Source: Calliopsis andreniformis
Taxonomy: Eukaryota; Arthropoda; Insecta; Hymenoptera; Andrenidae
Direction: 5' to 3'
DNA: 64,000 nt
NCBI RefSeq assembly: GCF_051401765.1
Contig: NW_027480494.1
Location: forward strand, 868,001 to 932,000
In this document: piece by piece, positions 26,736 through 40,472 of the stretch
Layout: every line of letters starts with the position of its first letter
Numbering within the stretch: position 1 is the first letter of the stretch
Position numbers and translations under genes: made by a program
Notes under the pieces: generated by a model
Seen by the model: only the letters and a program-made list of their open reading frames with translations
What the model was told of the DNA's origin: nothing
Databases searched by the model: none

Positions 26736-29700
26736 TAGACACACACATAGCCACAGGCATAGCAGCCATAATCATAGCCATAGCCATAGCAGCCAATGCC
26801 ATAGCCATAGCCATAGCAGCTGTAGCCACTGCCACAGCGGCCATAGCCATAGCCACAGCAGCCTTAGCCATAGCCATAGCCACAGCAGCCATAGCCATAG
26901 CAGCCGCAGCCATAGCCATAGCCATAGCAGCCATAGCCAAAGACATAGCCATAGCAGCCATAGCCATAGCCATAGCCATAGCCATAGCAGCCATAGCCAT
27001 AGCCATAGCAGACATAGCCATAGCCATAGCCATAGCAGCCGTATACATAGCCATAGTAGCCATAGCAATAGCCATAGCACCCATAGTCGCCATAGCCATA
27101 ACCTTAGCAGCCATAGCCATAGCCATAGCAGACATAGCCATAGCCATAGCCATAGCAGCCGTATCCATAGCCATAGTAGCCATAGACATAGCCATAGCAG
27201 CCATAGCCGCCATAGCTATAGCCATAGCAGCCATAGTAGACACAGCCATAGCCATAGCAGCCATAGCCATAGTCATATCAGGCATAGCCGCAGCCATAGC
27301 AGCCATAGCCATAGCCATAGCAGCCATAACCACAGCCATAGCAGCCATAGCCATAGCCATAGCAGCCATAGCCATAGCCATAGCAGCCATAGCCATAGGC
27401 GTAGCAGCCATAGCAGCCATAGCGATAGCCATAGCAGCCATAGGCATACTCATAGCAGCCGGAGCCAGAGCCACAGCAGCCGTAGGCATAGCCATAGCCT
27501 TAGCAGCCATAGCCATAACCATACCCATAGCAGCCATAGCCATAGCCATAGCAGCAATTGCAATGGCCATAGTAGCCAAAGCCGCAGCCATAGCAGCCAT
27601 AGGCATAGCCATATCCATAGCAGCCATAGCCATAGCCATAGCAGTCATAGCCATAGCCATAGCCATAGCAGCCATAGCCATAGCCATAGCCATAGCAGCC
27701 ATAGCCATAACCAAAGCAGCCATAGCCACAGCCATAGCACCCATAGCCATAGCCATAGCAGCCATAGCCATAGCCATAGCAGCCAGAGCCAGAGCCACAG
27801 CAGCCGTAGACATAGCCATAGCCACAGCAGCCATAGCCATAACCAAAGCAGCCATAGCCACAGCCATAGCACCCATAGCCATAGCCATAGCAGCCATAGC
27901 CATAGCCATAGCAGCCATAGCCATACCCACAGCAGCCATAGCCATAGCCATAGCAGTCATAGCCATAGCCATAGCCATAGCAGCCATACCAATGGCCATA
28001 GTAGCCAAAGCCGTAGCCATAGCAGCCATAGACATAGACATATCCATAGCGGCCATAGCCATAGCCATAGCAGTCATAGCCATAGCCATAACCATAGCAG
28101 CCATGGCCATAGCCATAGCCATAGCAGCCATAGCCATAGCCATAGCAGCCATAGCCATAGCCATAGCAGACATAGCCACAGCCATAGCAGCCATAGCCAT
28201 AGCCATAGCAGCCATAGCCATCGCCATAGCCTTAGCAGCAATAGCCATAGTCATAGCCATAGCCATAGCAGCTATAGCCATAGCCATAGCCATAGCAGCC
28301 ATTGCCATCGCCATAGCAGCCATAACCACAGCCATAGCGGCCATAGCCATAGCCGTAGCAGCCAGAGCCATAGCAGCCAGAGCCAGAGCCACAGCAGCCG
28401 TAGACATAGCCATGGCCTTAGCAGCCATAGACATAATCATAGCCATAGCAGCCATAGCCATAGGCACAGCAGCCACAGCCATGGCCATAGTAGCCAAAGC
28501 CATAGACATGGCCATAGTAGCCAAAGCCATAGCCATTGCAGCCATAGCCATAGACATAGCCATAGCCGCCAAAACCATAGCCGTAGCCATAGCCATAGCA
28601 GCCATAGCCATAGCCATAGCAGCCATACCAATGGCCATAGTAGCCAAAGCCGTAGCCATAGCAGCCATAGCCATAGCCATATCCATAGCGGCCATAGCCA
28701 TAGCCATAGCAGTCATAGCCATAGCCATAGCCATAGCAGCCATAGCCATAGCCATAGCCATAGCCATAGCAGCCATAGCCATAGCCATAGCAGCCATTGC
28801 CATAGCCATAGCAGACATAGCCACAGCCATAGCAGCCATAGCCATAGCCATAGCTGCCATAGGCATAGCCATACCCATAGCAGCCATAGACATAGCCATA
28901 GTAGTCATAGCAATAGCCATAGCCATAGCCATAGCAGCCATAGCCATAGCCATAGCAGCCATAGCCATAGCATTAGCAGCCATAGCAATAGCCATAGCAG
29001 CCATAACCACAGCCATAGCAGCCATAGCCATAGCCATAGCAGCCATAGCCATAGCCATAGCAGTCATAGCCATAGACATAGCCATAGCAGTCATAGCCAT
29101 AGACATAGCCATAGCAGCTATAGCCATAGCCATAGCCATAGCAGACATAGCCATAGCCATAGCAGCCATAGCCATAGCCATACCCATAGCAGCCATAGCC
29201 ATAGCCATAGCAATCATGGCCATAGCCAGAGACAAAGCAGCCATAGCCATAGCCACAGCCATAGCAGCCATAGCCATAACCATAGCAGCCATAGCCATAG
29301 CCATAGCAGACATAACCACAGCCATAGCAGCCATAGCCATAGCCATAGCTGCCATAGGCATGGCCATAGTAGCCAAAGCCATAGCCATAGCAGCCATAGC
29401 CATAGACATAGCCATAGCATCCATAGCCATAGCCATAGCCATGGCCATAGCAGCCATAGCCATACCCATAGCAGCCATAGCCATAGCCATAGCAGTCATA
29501 GCCATAGCCATAGCCATAGCCATAGCCATAGCAGCCATAGCCATAGCCGATGCAGCCATAGCCATAGCCATAGCAGCCATAGCCATCGCCATAGCCTTAG
29601 CAGCAATAGCCATAGTCATAGCCATAGCCATAGCAGCTATAGCCATAGCCATAGCCATAGCAGCCATTGCCATAGCCATAGCAGCCATAACCACAGCCAT

Positions 29701-30728
29701 AGCGGCCATAGCCATATCCATAGCAGCCAGAGCCATAGCAGCCAGAGCCAGAGCCACAGCAGCCGTAGACATAGCCATAGCCTTAGCAGCCATAGACATA
29801 ATCATAGCCATAGCAGCCATAGCCATAGCCACAGCAGCCACAGCCATGGCCATAGTAGCCAAAGCCATAGCCATGGCCATAGTACCCAAAGCCATAGCCA
29901 TTGCAGCCATAGCCATAGACATAGCCATAGCCGCCAATACCATAGCCTTAGCCATAGCCATAGCAGCCATAGCCATAGCCATAGCAGCCATACCAATGGC
30001 CATAGCAGCCAAAGCCGTAGGCATAGCAGCCATAGCCATAGCCATAACCATAGCGGCCATAGCCATAGCCATAGCAGTCATAGCCATAGCCATAGCCATA
30101 GCAGCCACAGCCATAGCCATAGCCATAGCCATAGCAGCCATAGCCATAGCCATAGCAGCCATAGCCATAGCCATAGCAGCCATAGCAATAGCCATAGCAG
30201 CCATAACCACAGCCATAGCAGCCATAGCCATAGCCATAGCAGCCATAGCCATAGCCATAGCAGTCATAGCCATAGACATAGCCATAGCAGCTATAGCCAT
30301 AGCCATAGCCATAGCAGACATAGCCATAGCCATAGCAGCCATAGCCATAGCCATACCCATAGCAGCCATAGCCATAGCCATAGCAATCATGGCCATAGCC
30401 AGAGACAAAGCAGCCATAGTCATAGCCACAGCCATAGCAGCCATAGCCATACCCATAGCAGCCATAGCCATAGCCATAGCAGACATAACCACAGCCATAG
30501 CTGCCATAGCCATAGCCATAGCTGCCATAGGCATGGCCATAGTAGCCAAAGCCATAGCCATAGCAGCCATAGCCATAGACATAGCCGTAGCATCCATAGC
30601 CATAGCCATAGCCATGGCCATAGCAGCCATAGCCATAGCCATAGCAGCCATAACCATAGCCATAGCAGCCATAGCGATAGCCATAGCAGCCGTAGGCAGA
30701 GCCATAGCAGCCATAGCTATATCCATAG
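26736..30728. repeat. Higher-order repeat copy d (3993 bp)
   Basis: The copy is bounded by markers at 26736 and 30729, with GCAATTGC at 27554. Landmarks match copy c at -6429 and copy e at +3993, falling to +3909 beyond the 84-bp deletion in copy e. Confidence 0.85.
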
Positions 30729-33700
30729 TAGACACACACATAGCCACAGGCATAGCAGCCATAATCATAGCCATAGCCATAGCAGCCAATGCCATAGCCA
30801 TAGCCATAGCAGCTGTAGCCACTGCCACAGCGGCCATAGCCATAGCCACAGCAGCCTTAGCCATAGCCATAGCCACAGCAGCCATAGCCATAGCAGCCGC
30901 AGCCATAGCCATAGCCATAGCAGCCATAGCCAAAGACATAGCCATAGCAGCCATAGCCATAGCCATAGCCATAGCCATAGCAGCCATAGCCATAGCCATA
31001 GCAGACATAGCCATAGCCATAGCCATAGCAGCCGTATACATAGCCATAGTAGCCATAGCAATAGCCATAGCACCCATAGTCGCCATAGCCATAACCTTAG
31101 CAGCCATAGCCATAGCCATAGCAGACATAGCCATAGCCATAGCCATAGCAGCCGTATCCATAGCCATAGTAGCCATAGACATAGCCATAGCAGCCATAGC
31201 CGCCATAGCTATAGCCATAGCAGCCATAGTAGACACAGCCATAGCCATAGCAGCCATAGCCATAGTCATATCAGGCATAGCCGCAGCCATAGCAGCCATA
31301 GCCATAGCCATAGCAGCCATAACCACAGCCATAGCAGCCATAGCCATAGCCATAGCAGCCATAGCCATAGCCATAGCAGCCATAGCCATAGGCGTAGCAG
31401 CCATAGCAGCCATAGCGATAGCCATAGCAGCCATAGGCATACTCATAGCAGCCGGAGCCAGAGCCACAGCAGCCGTAGGCATAGCCATAGCCTTAGCAGC
31501 CATAGCCATAACCATACCCATAGCAGCCATAGCCATAGCCATAGCAGCAATTGCAATGGCCATAGTAGCCAAAGCCGCAGCCATAGCAGCCATAGGCATA
31601 GCCATATCCATAGCAGCCATAGCCATAGCCATAGCAGTCATAGCCATAGCCATAGCCATAGCAGCCATAGCCATAGCCATAGCCATAGCAGCCATAGCCA
31701 TAACCAAAGCAGCCATAGCCACAGCCATAGCACCCATAGCCATAGCCATAGCAGCCATAGCCATAGCCATAGCAGCCAGAGCCAGAGCCACAGCAGCCGT
31801 AGACATAGCCATAGCCACAGCAGCCATAGCCATAACCAAAGCAGCCATAGCCACAGCCATAGCACCCATAGCCATAGCCATAGCAGCCATAGCCATAGCC
31901 ATAGCAGCCATAGCCATACCCACAGCAGCCATAGCCATAGCCATAGCAGTCATAGCCATAGCCATAGCCATAGCAGCCATACCAATGGCCATAGTAGCCA
32001 AAGCCGTAGCCATAGCAGCCATAGACATAGACATATCCATAGCGGCCATAGCCATAGCCATAGCAGTCATAGCCATAGCCATAACCATAGCAGCCATGGC
32101 CATAGCCATAGCCATAGCAGCCATAGCCATAGCCATAGCAGCCATAGCCATAGCCATAGCAGACATAGCCACAGCCATAGCAGCCATAGCCATAGCCATA
32201 GCAGCCATAGCCATCGCCATAGCCTTAGCAGCAATAGCCATAGTCATAGCCATAGCCATAGCAGCTATAGCCATAGCCATAGCCATAGCAGCCATTGCCA
32301 TCGCCATAGCAGCCATAACCACAGCCATAGCGGCCATAGCCATAGCCGTAGCAGCCAGAGCCATAGCAGCCAGAGCCAGAGCCACAGCAGCCGTAGACAT
32401 AGCCATGGCCTTAGCAGCCATAGACATAATCATAGCCATAGCAGCCATAGCCATAGGCACAGCAGCCACAGCCATGGCCATAGTAGCCAAAGCCATAGAC
32501 ATGGCCATAGTAGCCAAAGCCATAGCCATTGCAGCCATAGCCATAGACATAGCCATAGCCGCCAAAACCATAGCCGTAGCCATAGCCATAGCAGCCATAG
32601 CCATAGCCATAGCAGCCATACCAATGGCCATAGTAGCCAAAGCCGTAGCCATAGCAGCCATAGCCATAGCCATATCCATAGCGGCCATAGCCATAGCCAT
32701 AGCAGTCATAGCCATAGCCATAGCCATAGCAGCCATAGCCATAGCCATAGCCATAGCCATAGCTGCCATAGGCATAGCCATACCCATAGCAGCCATAGAC
32801 ATAGCCATAGTAGTCATAGCAATAGCCATAGCCATAGCCATAGCAGCCATAGCCATAGCCATAGCAGCCATAGCCATAGCATTAGCAGCCATAGCAATAG
32901 CCATAGCAGCCATAACCACAGCCATAGCAGCCATAGCCATAGCCATAGCAGCCATAGCCATAGCCATAGCAGTCATAGCCATAGACATAGCCATAGCAGT
33001 CATAGCCATAGACATAGCCATAGCAGCTATAGCCATAGCCATAGCCATAGCAGACATAGCCATAGCCATAGCAGCCATAGCCATAGCCATACCCATAGCA
33101 GCCATAGCCATAGCCATAGCAATCATGGCCATAGCCAGAGACAAAGCAGCCATAGCCATAGCCACAGCCATAGCAGCCATAGCCATAACCATAGCAGCCA
33201 TAGCCATAGCCATAGCAGACATAACCACAGCCATAGCAGCCATAGCCATAGCCATAGCTGCCATAGGCATGGCCATAGTAGCCAAAGCCATAGCCATAGC
33301 AGCCATAGCCATAGACATAGCCATAGCATCCATAGCCATAGCCATAGCCATGGCCATAGCAGCCATAGCCATACCCATAGCAGCCATAGCCATAGCCATA
33401 GCAGTCATAGCCATAGCCATAGCCATAGCCATAGCCATAGCAGCCATAGCCATAGCCGATGCAGCCATAGCCATAGCCATAGCAGCCATAGCCATCGCCA
33501 TAGCCTTAGCAGCAATAGCCATAGTCATAGCCATAGCCATAGCAGCTATAGCCATAGCCATAGCCATAGCAGCCATTGCCATAGCCATAGCAGCCATAAC
33601 CACAGCCATAGCGGCCATAGCCATATCCATAGCAGCCAGAGCCATAGCAGCCAGAGCCAGAGCCACAGCAGCCGTAGACATAGCCATAGCCTTAGCAGCC

Positions 33701-36332
33701 ATAGACATAATCATAGCCATAGCAGCCATAGCCATAGCCACAGCAGCCACAGCCATGGCCATAGTAGCCAAAGCCATAGCCATGGCCATAGTACCCAAAG
33801 CCATAGCCATTGCAGCCATAGCCATAGACATAGCCATAGCCGCCAATACCATAGCCTTAGCCATAGCCATAGCAGCCATAGCCATAGCCATAGCAGCCAT
33901 ACCAATGGCCATAGCAGCCAAAGCCGTAGGCATAGCAGCCATAGCCATAGCCATAACCATAGCGGCCATAGCCATAGCCATAGCAGTCATAGCCATAGCC
34001 ATAGCCATAGCAGCCACAGCCATAGCCATAGCCATAGCCATTGCAGCCATAGCCATAGCCATAGCAGCCATAGCCATAGCCATAGCAGACATAGCCACAG
34101 CCATAGCAGCCATAGCCATAGCCATAGCTGCCATAGGCATAGCCATACCCATAGCAGCCATAGACATAGCCATAGCAGTCATAGCCATAGCCATAGCCAT
34201 AGCCATAGCAGCCATAGCCATAGCCATAGCAGCCATAGCCATAGCCATAGCAGCCATAGCAATAGCCATAGCAGCCATAACCACAGCCATAGCAGCCATA
34301 GCCATAGCCATAGCAGCCATAGCCATAGCCATAGCAGTCATAGCCATAGACATAGCCATAGCAGCTATAGCCATAGCCATAGCCATAGCAGACATAGCCA
34401 TAGCCATAGCAGCCATAGCCATAGCCATACCCATAGTAGCCATAGCCATAGCCATAGCAATCATGGCCATAGCCAGAGACAAAGCAGCCATAGTCATAGC
34501 CACAGCCATAGCAGCCATAGCCATACCCATAGCAGCCATAGCCATAGCCATAGCAGACATAACCACAGCCATAGCTGCCATAGCCATAGCCATAGCTGCC
34601 ATAGGCATGGCCATAGTAGCCAAAGCCATAGCCATAGCAGCCATAGCCATAGACATAGCCGTAGCATCCATAGCCATAGCCATAGCCATGGCCATAGCAG
34701 CCATAGCCATACCCATAGCAGCCATAGCCATAGCCATAGCAATCATAGCCATAGCCATAGCCATAGCCATAGCCATAGCCATAGCAGACATAACCACAGC
34801 CATAGCAGCCATAGCCATAGCCATAGCAGCCATAGCCATAGCCATAGCAGACATAGCCACAGCCATAGCAGCCATAGCCATAGCCATAGCAGCCATAGCC
34901 ATCGCCATAGCCTTAGCAGCAATAGCCATAGTCATAGCCATAGCCATAGCAGCTATAGCCATAGCCATAGCCATAGCAGCCATTGCCATCGCCATAGCAG
35001 CCATAACCACAGCCATAGCGGCCATAGCCATAGCCGTAGCAGCCAGAGCCATAGCAGCCAGAGCCAGAGCCACAGCAGCCGTAGACATAGCCATAGCCTT
35101 AGCAGCCATAGACATAATCATAGCCATAGCAGCCATAGCCATAGGCACAGCAGCCACAGCCATGGCCATAGTAGCCAAAGCCATAGCCATGGCCATAGTA
35201 GCCAAAGCCATAGCCATTGCAGCCATAGCCATAGACATAGCCATAGCCGCCAAAACCATAGCCGTAGCCATAGCCATAGCAGCCATAGCCATAGCCATAG
35301 CAGCCATACCAATGGCCATAGTAGCCAAAGCCGTAGCCATAGCTGCCATAGCCATAGCCATATCCATAGCGGCCATAGCCATAGCCATAGCAGTCATAGC
35401 CATAGCCATAGCCATAGCAGCCATAGCCATAGCCATAGCCATAGCAGCCATAGCCATAGCCATAGCAGCCATAGCCATAGCCATAGCAGACATAGCCACA
35501 GCCATAGCAGCCATAGCCATAGCCATAGCTGCCATAGGCATAGCCATACCCATAGCAGCCATAGACATAGCCATAGCAGTCATAGCCATAGCCATAGCCA
35601 TAGCCATAGCAGCCATAGCCATAGCCATAGCAGCCATAGCCATAGCCATAGCAGCCATAGCAATAGCCATAGCAGCCATAACCACAGCCATAGCAGCCAT
35701 AGCCATAGCCATAGCAGCCATAGCCATAGCCATAGCAGTCATAGCCATAGACATAGCCATAGCAGTCATAGCCATAGACATAGCCATAGCAGCTATAGCC
35801 ATAGCCATAGCCATAGCAGACATAGCCATAGCCATAGCAGCCATAGCCATAGCCATACCCATAGCAGCCATAGCCATAGCCATAGCAATCATGGCCATAG
35901 CCAGAGACAAAGCAGCCATAGCCATAGCCACAGCCATAGCAGCCATAGCCATAACCATAGCAGCCATAGCCATAGCCATAGCAGACATAACCACAGCCAT
36001 AGCAGCCATAGCCATAGCCATAGCTGCCATAGGCATGGCCATAGTAGCCAAAGCCATAGCCATAGCAGCCATAGCCATAGACATAGCCATAGCATCCATA
36101 GCCATAGCCATAGCCATGGCCATAGCAGCCATAGCCATACCCATAGCAGCCATAGCCATAGCCATAGCAGTCATAGCCATAGCCATAGCCATAGCCATAG
36201 CCATAGCAGCCATAGCCACAGCCGTAGCAGCCATAGCCATAGCCATAGCAGACATAACCATAGCCATAGCAGCCATAGCGATAGCCATAGCAGCCGTAGG
36301 CAGAGCCATAGCAGCCATAGCTATATCCATAG
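30729..36332. repeat. Higher-order repeat copy e (5604 bp)
   Basis: Markers lie at 30729 and 36333, and GCAATTGC is at 31547. Compared with copies c and d, 84 bp are missing near 32760, which is exactly four 21-bp units. From about 33.1 kb the copy parallels copy c at an offset of 10338 up to the truncated HOR start. Confidence 0.85.
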
Positions 36333-39300
36333 TAGACACACACATAGCCACAGGCATAGCAGCCATAATCATAGCCATAGCCATAGCAGCCAATGCCATA
36401 GCCATAGCCATAGCAGCTGTAGCCACTGCCACAGCGGCCATAGCCATAGCCACAGCAGCCTTAGCCATAGCCATAGCCACAGCAGCCATAGCCATAGCAG
36501 CCGCAGCCATAGCCATAGCCATAGCAGCCATAGCCAAAGACATAGCCATAGCAGCCATAGCCATAGCCATAGCCATAGCCATAGCAGCCATAGCCATAGC
36601 CATAGCAGACATAGCCATAGTCATAGCCATAGCAGCCGTATACATAGCCATAGTAGCCATAGCAATAGCCATAGCACCCATAGTCGCCATAGCCATAACC
36701 TTAGCAGCCATAGCCATAGCCATAGCAGACATAGCCATAGCCATAGCCATAGCAGCCGTATCCATAGCCATAGTAGCCATAGCCATAGCCATAGCAGCCA
36801 TAGCCGCCATAGCTATAGCCATAGCAGCCATAGTAGACACAGCCATAGCCATAGCAGCCATAGCCATAGTCATATCAGGCATAGCCGCAGCTATAGCAGC
36901 CATAGCCATAGCCATAGCAGCCATAACCACAGCCATAGCAGCCATAGCCATAGCCATAGCAGCCATAGCCATAGCCATAGCAGCCATAGCCATAGGCGTA
37001 GCAGCCATAGCAGCCATAGCGATAGCCATAGCAGCCATAGGCATACTCATAGCAGCCGGAGCCAGAGCCACAGCAGCCGTAGGCATAGCCATAGCCTTAG
37101 CAGCCATAGCCATAACCATACCCATAGCAGCCATAGCCATAGCCATAGCAGCAATTGCAATGGCCATAGTAGCCAAAGCCGTAGCCATAGCAGCCATAGG
37201 CATAGCCATATCCATAGCAGCCATAGCCATAGCCATAGCAGTCATAGCCATAGCCATAGCCATAGCAGCCATAGCCATAGCCATAGCCATAGCAGCCATA
37301 GCCATAACCAAAGCAGCCATAGCCACAGCCATAGCACCCATAGCCATAGCCATAGCAGCCATAGCCATAGCCATAGCAGCCAGAGCCAGAGCCACAGCAG
37401 CCGTAGACATAGCCATAGCCACAGCAGCCATAGCCATAACCAAAGCAGCCATAGCCACAGCCATAGCACCCATAGCCATAGCCATAGCAGCCATAGCCAT
37501 AGCCATAGCAGCCATAGCCATACCCACAGCAGCCATAGCCATAGCCATAGCAGTCATAGCCATAGCCATAGCCATAGCAGCCATACCAATGGCCATAGTA
37601 GCCAAAGCCGTAGCCATAGCAGCCATAGACATAGACATATCCATAGCGGCCATAGCCATAGCCATAGCAGTCATAGCCATAGCCATAGCCATAGCAGCCA
37701 TGGCCATAGCCATAGCCATAGCAGCCATAGCCATAGCCATAGCAGCCATAGCCATAGCCATAGCAGCCATAGCCATCGCCATAGCCTTAGCAGCAATAGC
37801 CATAGTCATAGCCATAGCAGCCATAGCCATAGGCACAGCAGCCACAGCCATGGCCATAGTAGCCAAAGCCATAGACATGGCCATAGTAGCCAAAGCCATA
37901 GCCATTGCAGCCATAGCCATAGACATAGCCATAGCCGCCAAAACCATAGCCGTAGCCATAGCCATAGCAGCCATAGCCATAGCCATAGCAGCCATAGCCA
38001 TAGCATTAGCAGCCATAGCAATAGCCATAGCAGCCATAACCACAGCCATAGCAGCCATAGCCATAGCCATAGCAGCCATAGCCATAGCCATAGCAGTCAT
38101 AGCCATAGACATAGCCATAGCAGTCATAGCCATAGACATAGCCATAGCAGCTATAGCCATAGCCATAGCCATAGCAGACATAGCCATAGCCATAGCAGCC
38201 ATAGCCATAGCCATACCCATAGCAGCCATAGCCATAGCCATAGCAATCATGGCCATAGCCAGAGACAAAGCAGCCATAGCCATAGCCACAGCCATAGCAG
38301 CCATAGCCATAACCATAGCAGCCATAGCCATAGCCATAGCAGACATAACCACAGCCATAGCAGCCATAGCCATAGCCATAGCTGCCATAGGCATGGCCAT
38401 AGTAGCCAAAGCCATAGCCATAGCAGCCATAGCCATAGACATAGCCATAGCATCCATAGCCATAGCCATAGCCATGGCCATAGCAGCCATAGCCATACCC
38501 ATAGCAGCCATAGCCATAACCATAGCAGTCATAGCCATAGCCATAGCCATAGCCATAGCCATAGCAGCCATAGCCATAGCCGATGCAGCCATAGCCATAG
38601 CCATAGCAGCCATAGCCATCGCCATAGCCTTAGCAGCAATAGCCATAGTCATAGCCATAGCCATAGCAGCTATAGCCATAGCCATAGCCATAGCAGCCAT
38701 AGCCATAGCCATAGCAGCCATAGCCATAGCCATAGCAGACATAGCCACAGCCATAGCAGCCATAGCCATAGCCATAGCTGCCATAGGCATAGCCATACCC
38801 ATAGCAGCCATAGACATAGCCATAGCAGTCATAGCCATAGCCATAGCCATAGCCATAGCAGCCATAGCCATAGCCATAGCAGCCATAGCCATAGCCATAG
38901 CAGCCATAGCAATAGCCATAGCAGCCATAACCACAGCCATAGCAGCCATAGCCATAGCCATAGCAGCCATAGCCATAGCCATAGCAGTCATAGCCATAGA
39001 CATAGCCATAGCAGCTATAGCCATAGCCATAGCCATAGCAGACATAGCCATAGCCATAGCAGCCATAGCCATAGCCATACCCATAGCAGCCATAGCCATA
39101 GCCATAGCAATCATGGCCATAGCCAGAGACAAAGCAGCCATAGTCATAGCCACAGCCATAGCAGCCATAGCCATACCCATAGCAGCCATAGCCATAGCCA
39201 TAGCAGACATAACCACAGCCATAGCTGCCATAGCCATAGCCATAGCTGCCATAGGCATGGCCATAGTAGCCAAAGCCATAGCCATAGCAGCCATAGCCAT

Positions 39301-40472
39301 AGACATAGCCGTAGCATCCATAGCCATAGCCATAGCCATGGCCATAGCAGCCATAGCCATACCCATAGCAGCCATAGCCATAGCCATAGCAATCATAGCC
39401 ATAGCCATAGCCATAGCCATAGCCATAGCCATAGCAGACATAACCACAGCCATAGCAGCCATAGCCATAGCCATAGCAGCCATAGCAATAGCCATAGCAG
39501 ACATAGCCACAGCCATAGCAGCCATAGCCATAGCCATAGCAGCCATAGCCATCGCCATAGCCTTAGCAGCAATAGCCATAGTCATAGCCATAGCCATAGC
39601 AGCTATAGCCATAGCCATAGCCATAGCAGCCATTGCCATCGCCATAGCAGCCATAACCACAGCCATAGCGGCCATAGCCATAGCCGTAGCAGCCAGAGCC
39701 ATAGCAGCCAGAGCCAGAGCCACAGCAGCCGTAGACATAGCCATAGCCTTAGCAGCCATAGACATAATCATAGCCATAGCAGCCATAGCCATAGGCACAG
39801 CAGCCACAGCCATGGCCATAGTAGCCAAAGCCATAGCCATGGCCATAGTAGCCAAAGCCATAGCCATTGCAGCCATAGCCATAGACATAGCCATAGCCGC
39901 CAAAACCATAGCCGTAGCCATAGCCATAGCAGCCATAGCCATAGCCATAGCAGCCATACCAATGGCCATAGTAGCCAAAGCCGTAGCCATAGCTGCCATA
40001 GCCATAGCCATATCCATAGCGGCCATAGCCATAGCCATAGCAGTCGTAGCCATAGCCATAGCCATAGCAGCCATAGCCATAGCCATAGCCATAGCCATAG
40101 CAGCCATAGCCATAGCCATAGCAGCCATAGCCATAGCCATAGCAGACATAGCCACAGCCATAGCAGCCATAGCCATAGCCATAGCTGCCATAGGCATAGC
40201 CATACCCATAGCAGCCATAGACATAGCCATAGTAGTCATAGCAATAGCCATAGCCATAGCCATAGCAGCCATAGCCATAGCCATAGCAGCCATAGCCATA
40301 GCATTAGCAGCCATAGCAATAGCCATAGCAGCCATAACCACAGCCATAGCAGCCATAGCCATAGCCATAGCAGACATAGCCATAGCCATAGCAGTCATAG
40401 CCATAGACATAGCCATAGCAGTCATAGCCATAGACATAGCCATAGCAGCTATAGCCATAGCCATAGCCATAG
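34539..40472. repeat. Large direct repeat, left copy (partner 40521-46454)
   Basis: Landmarks throughout recur at exactly +5982, for example at 35099/41081, 37242/43224 and 39144/45126. By eye only a handful of substitutions separate the copies (near 41463, 43991 and 46023). A junction of about 48 bp (40473-40520) joins them; it holds a gccacagcagccacagccatgg block typical of another part of the HOR. Ends are placed to within about 20 bp. Confidence 0.85.
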
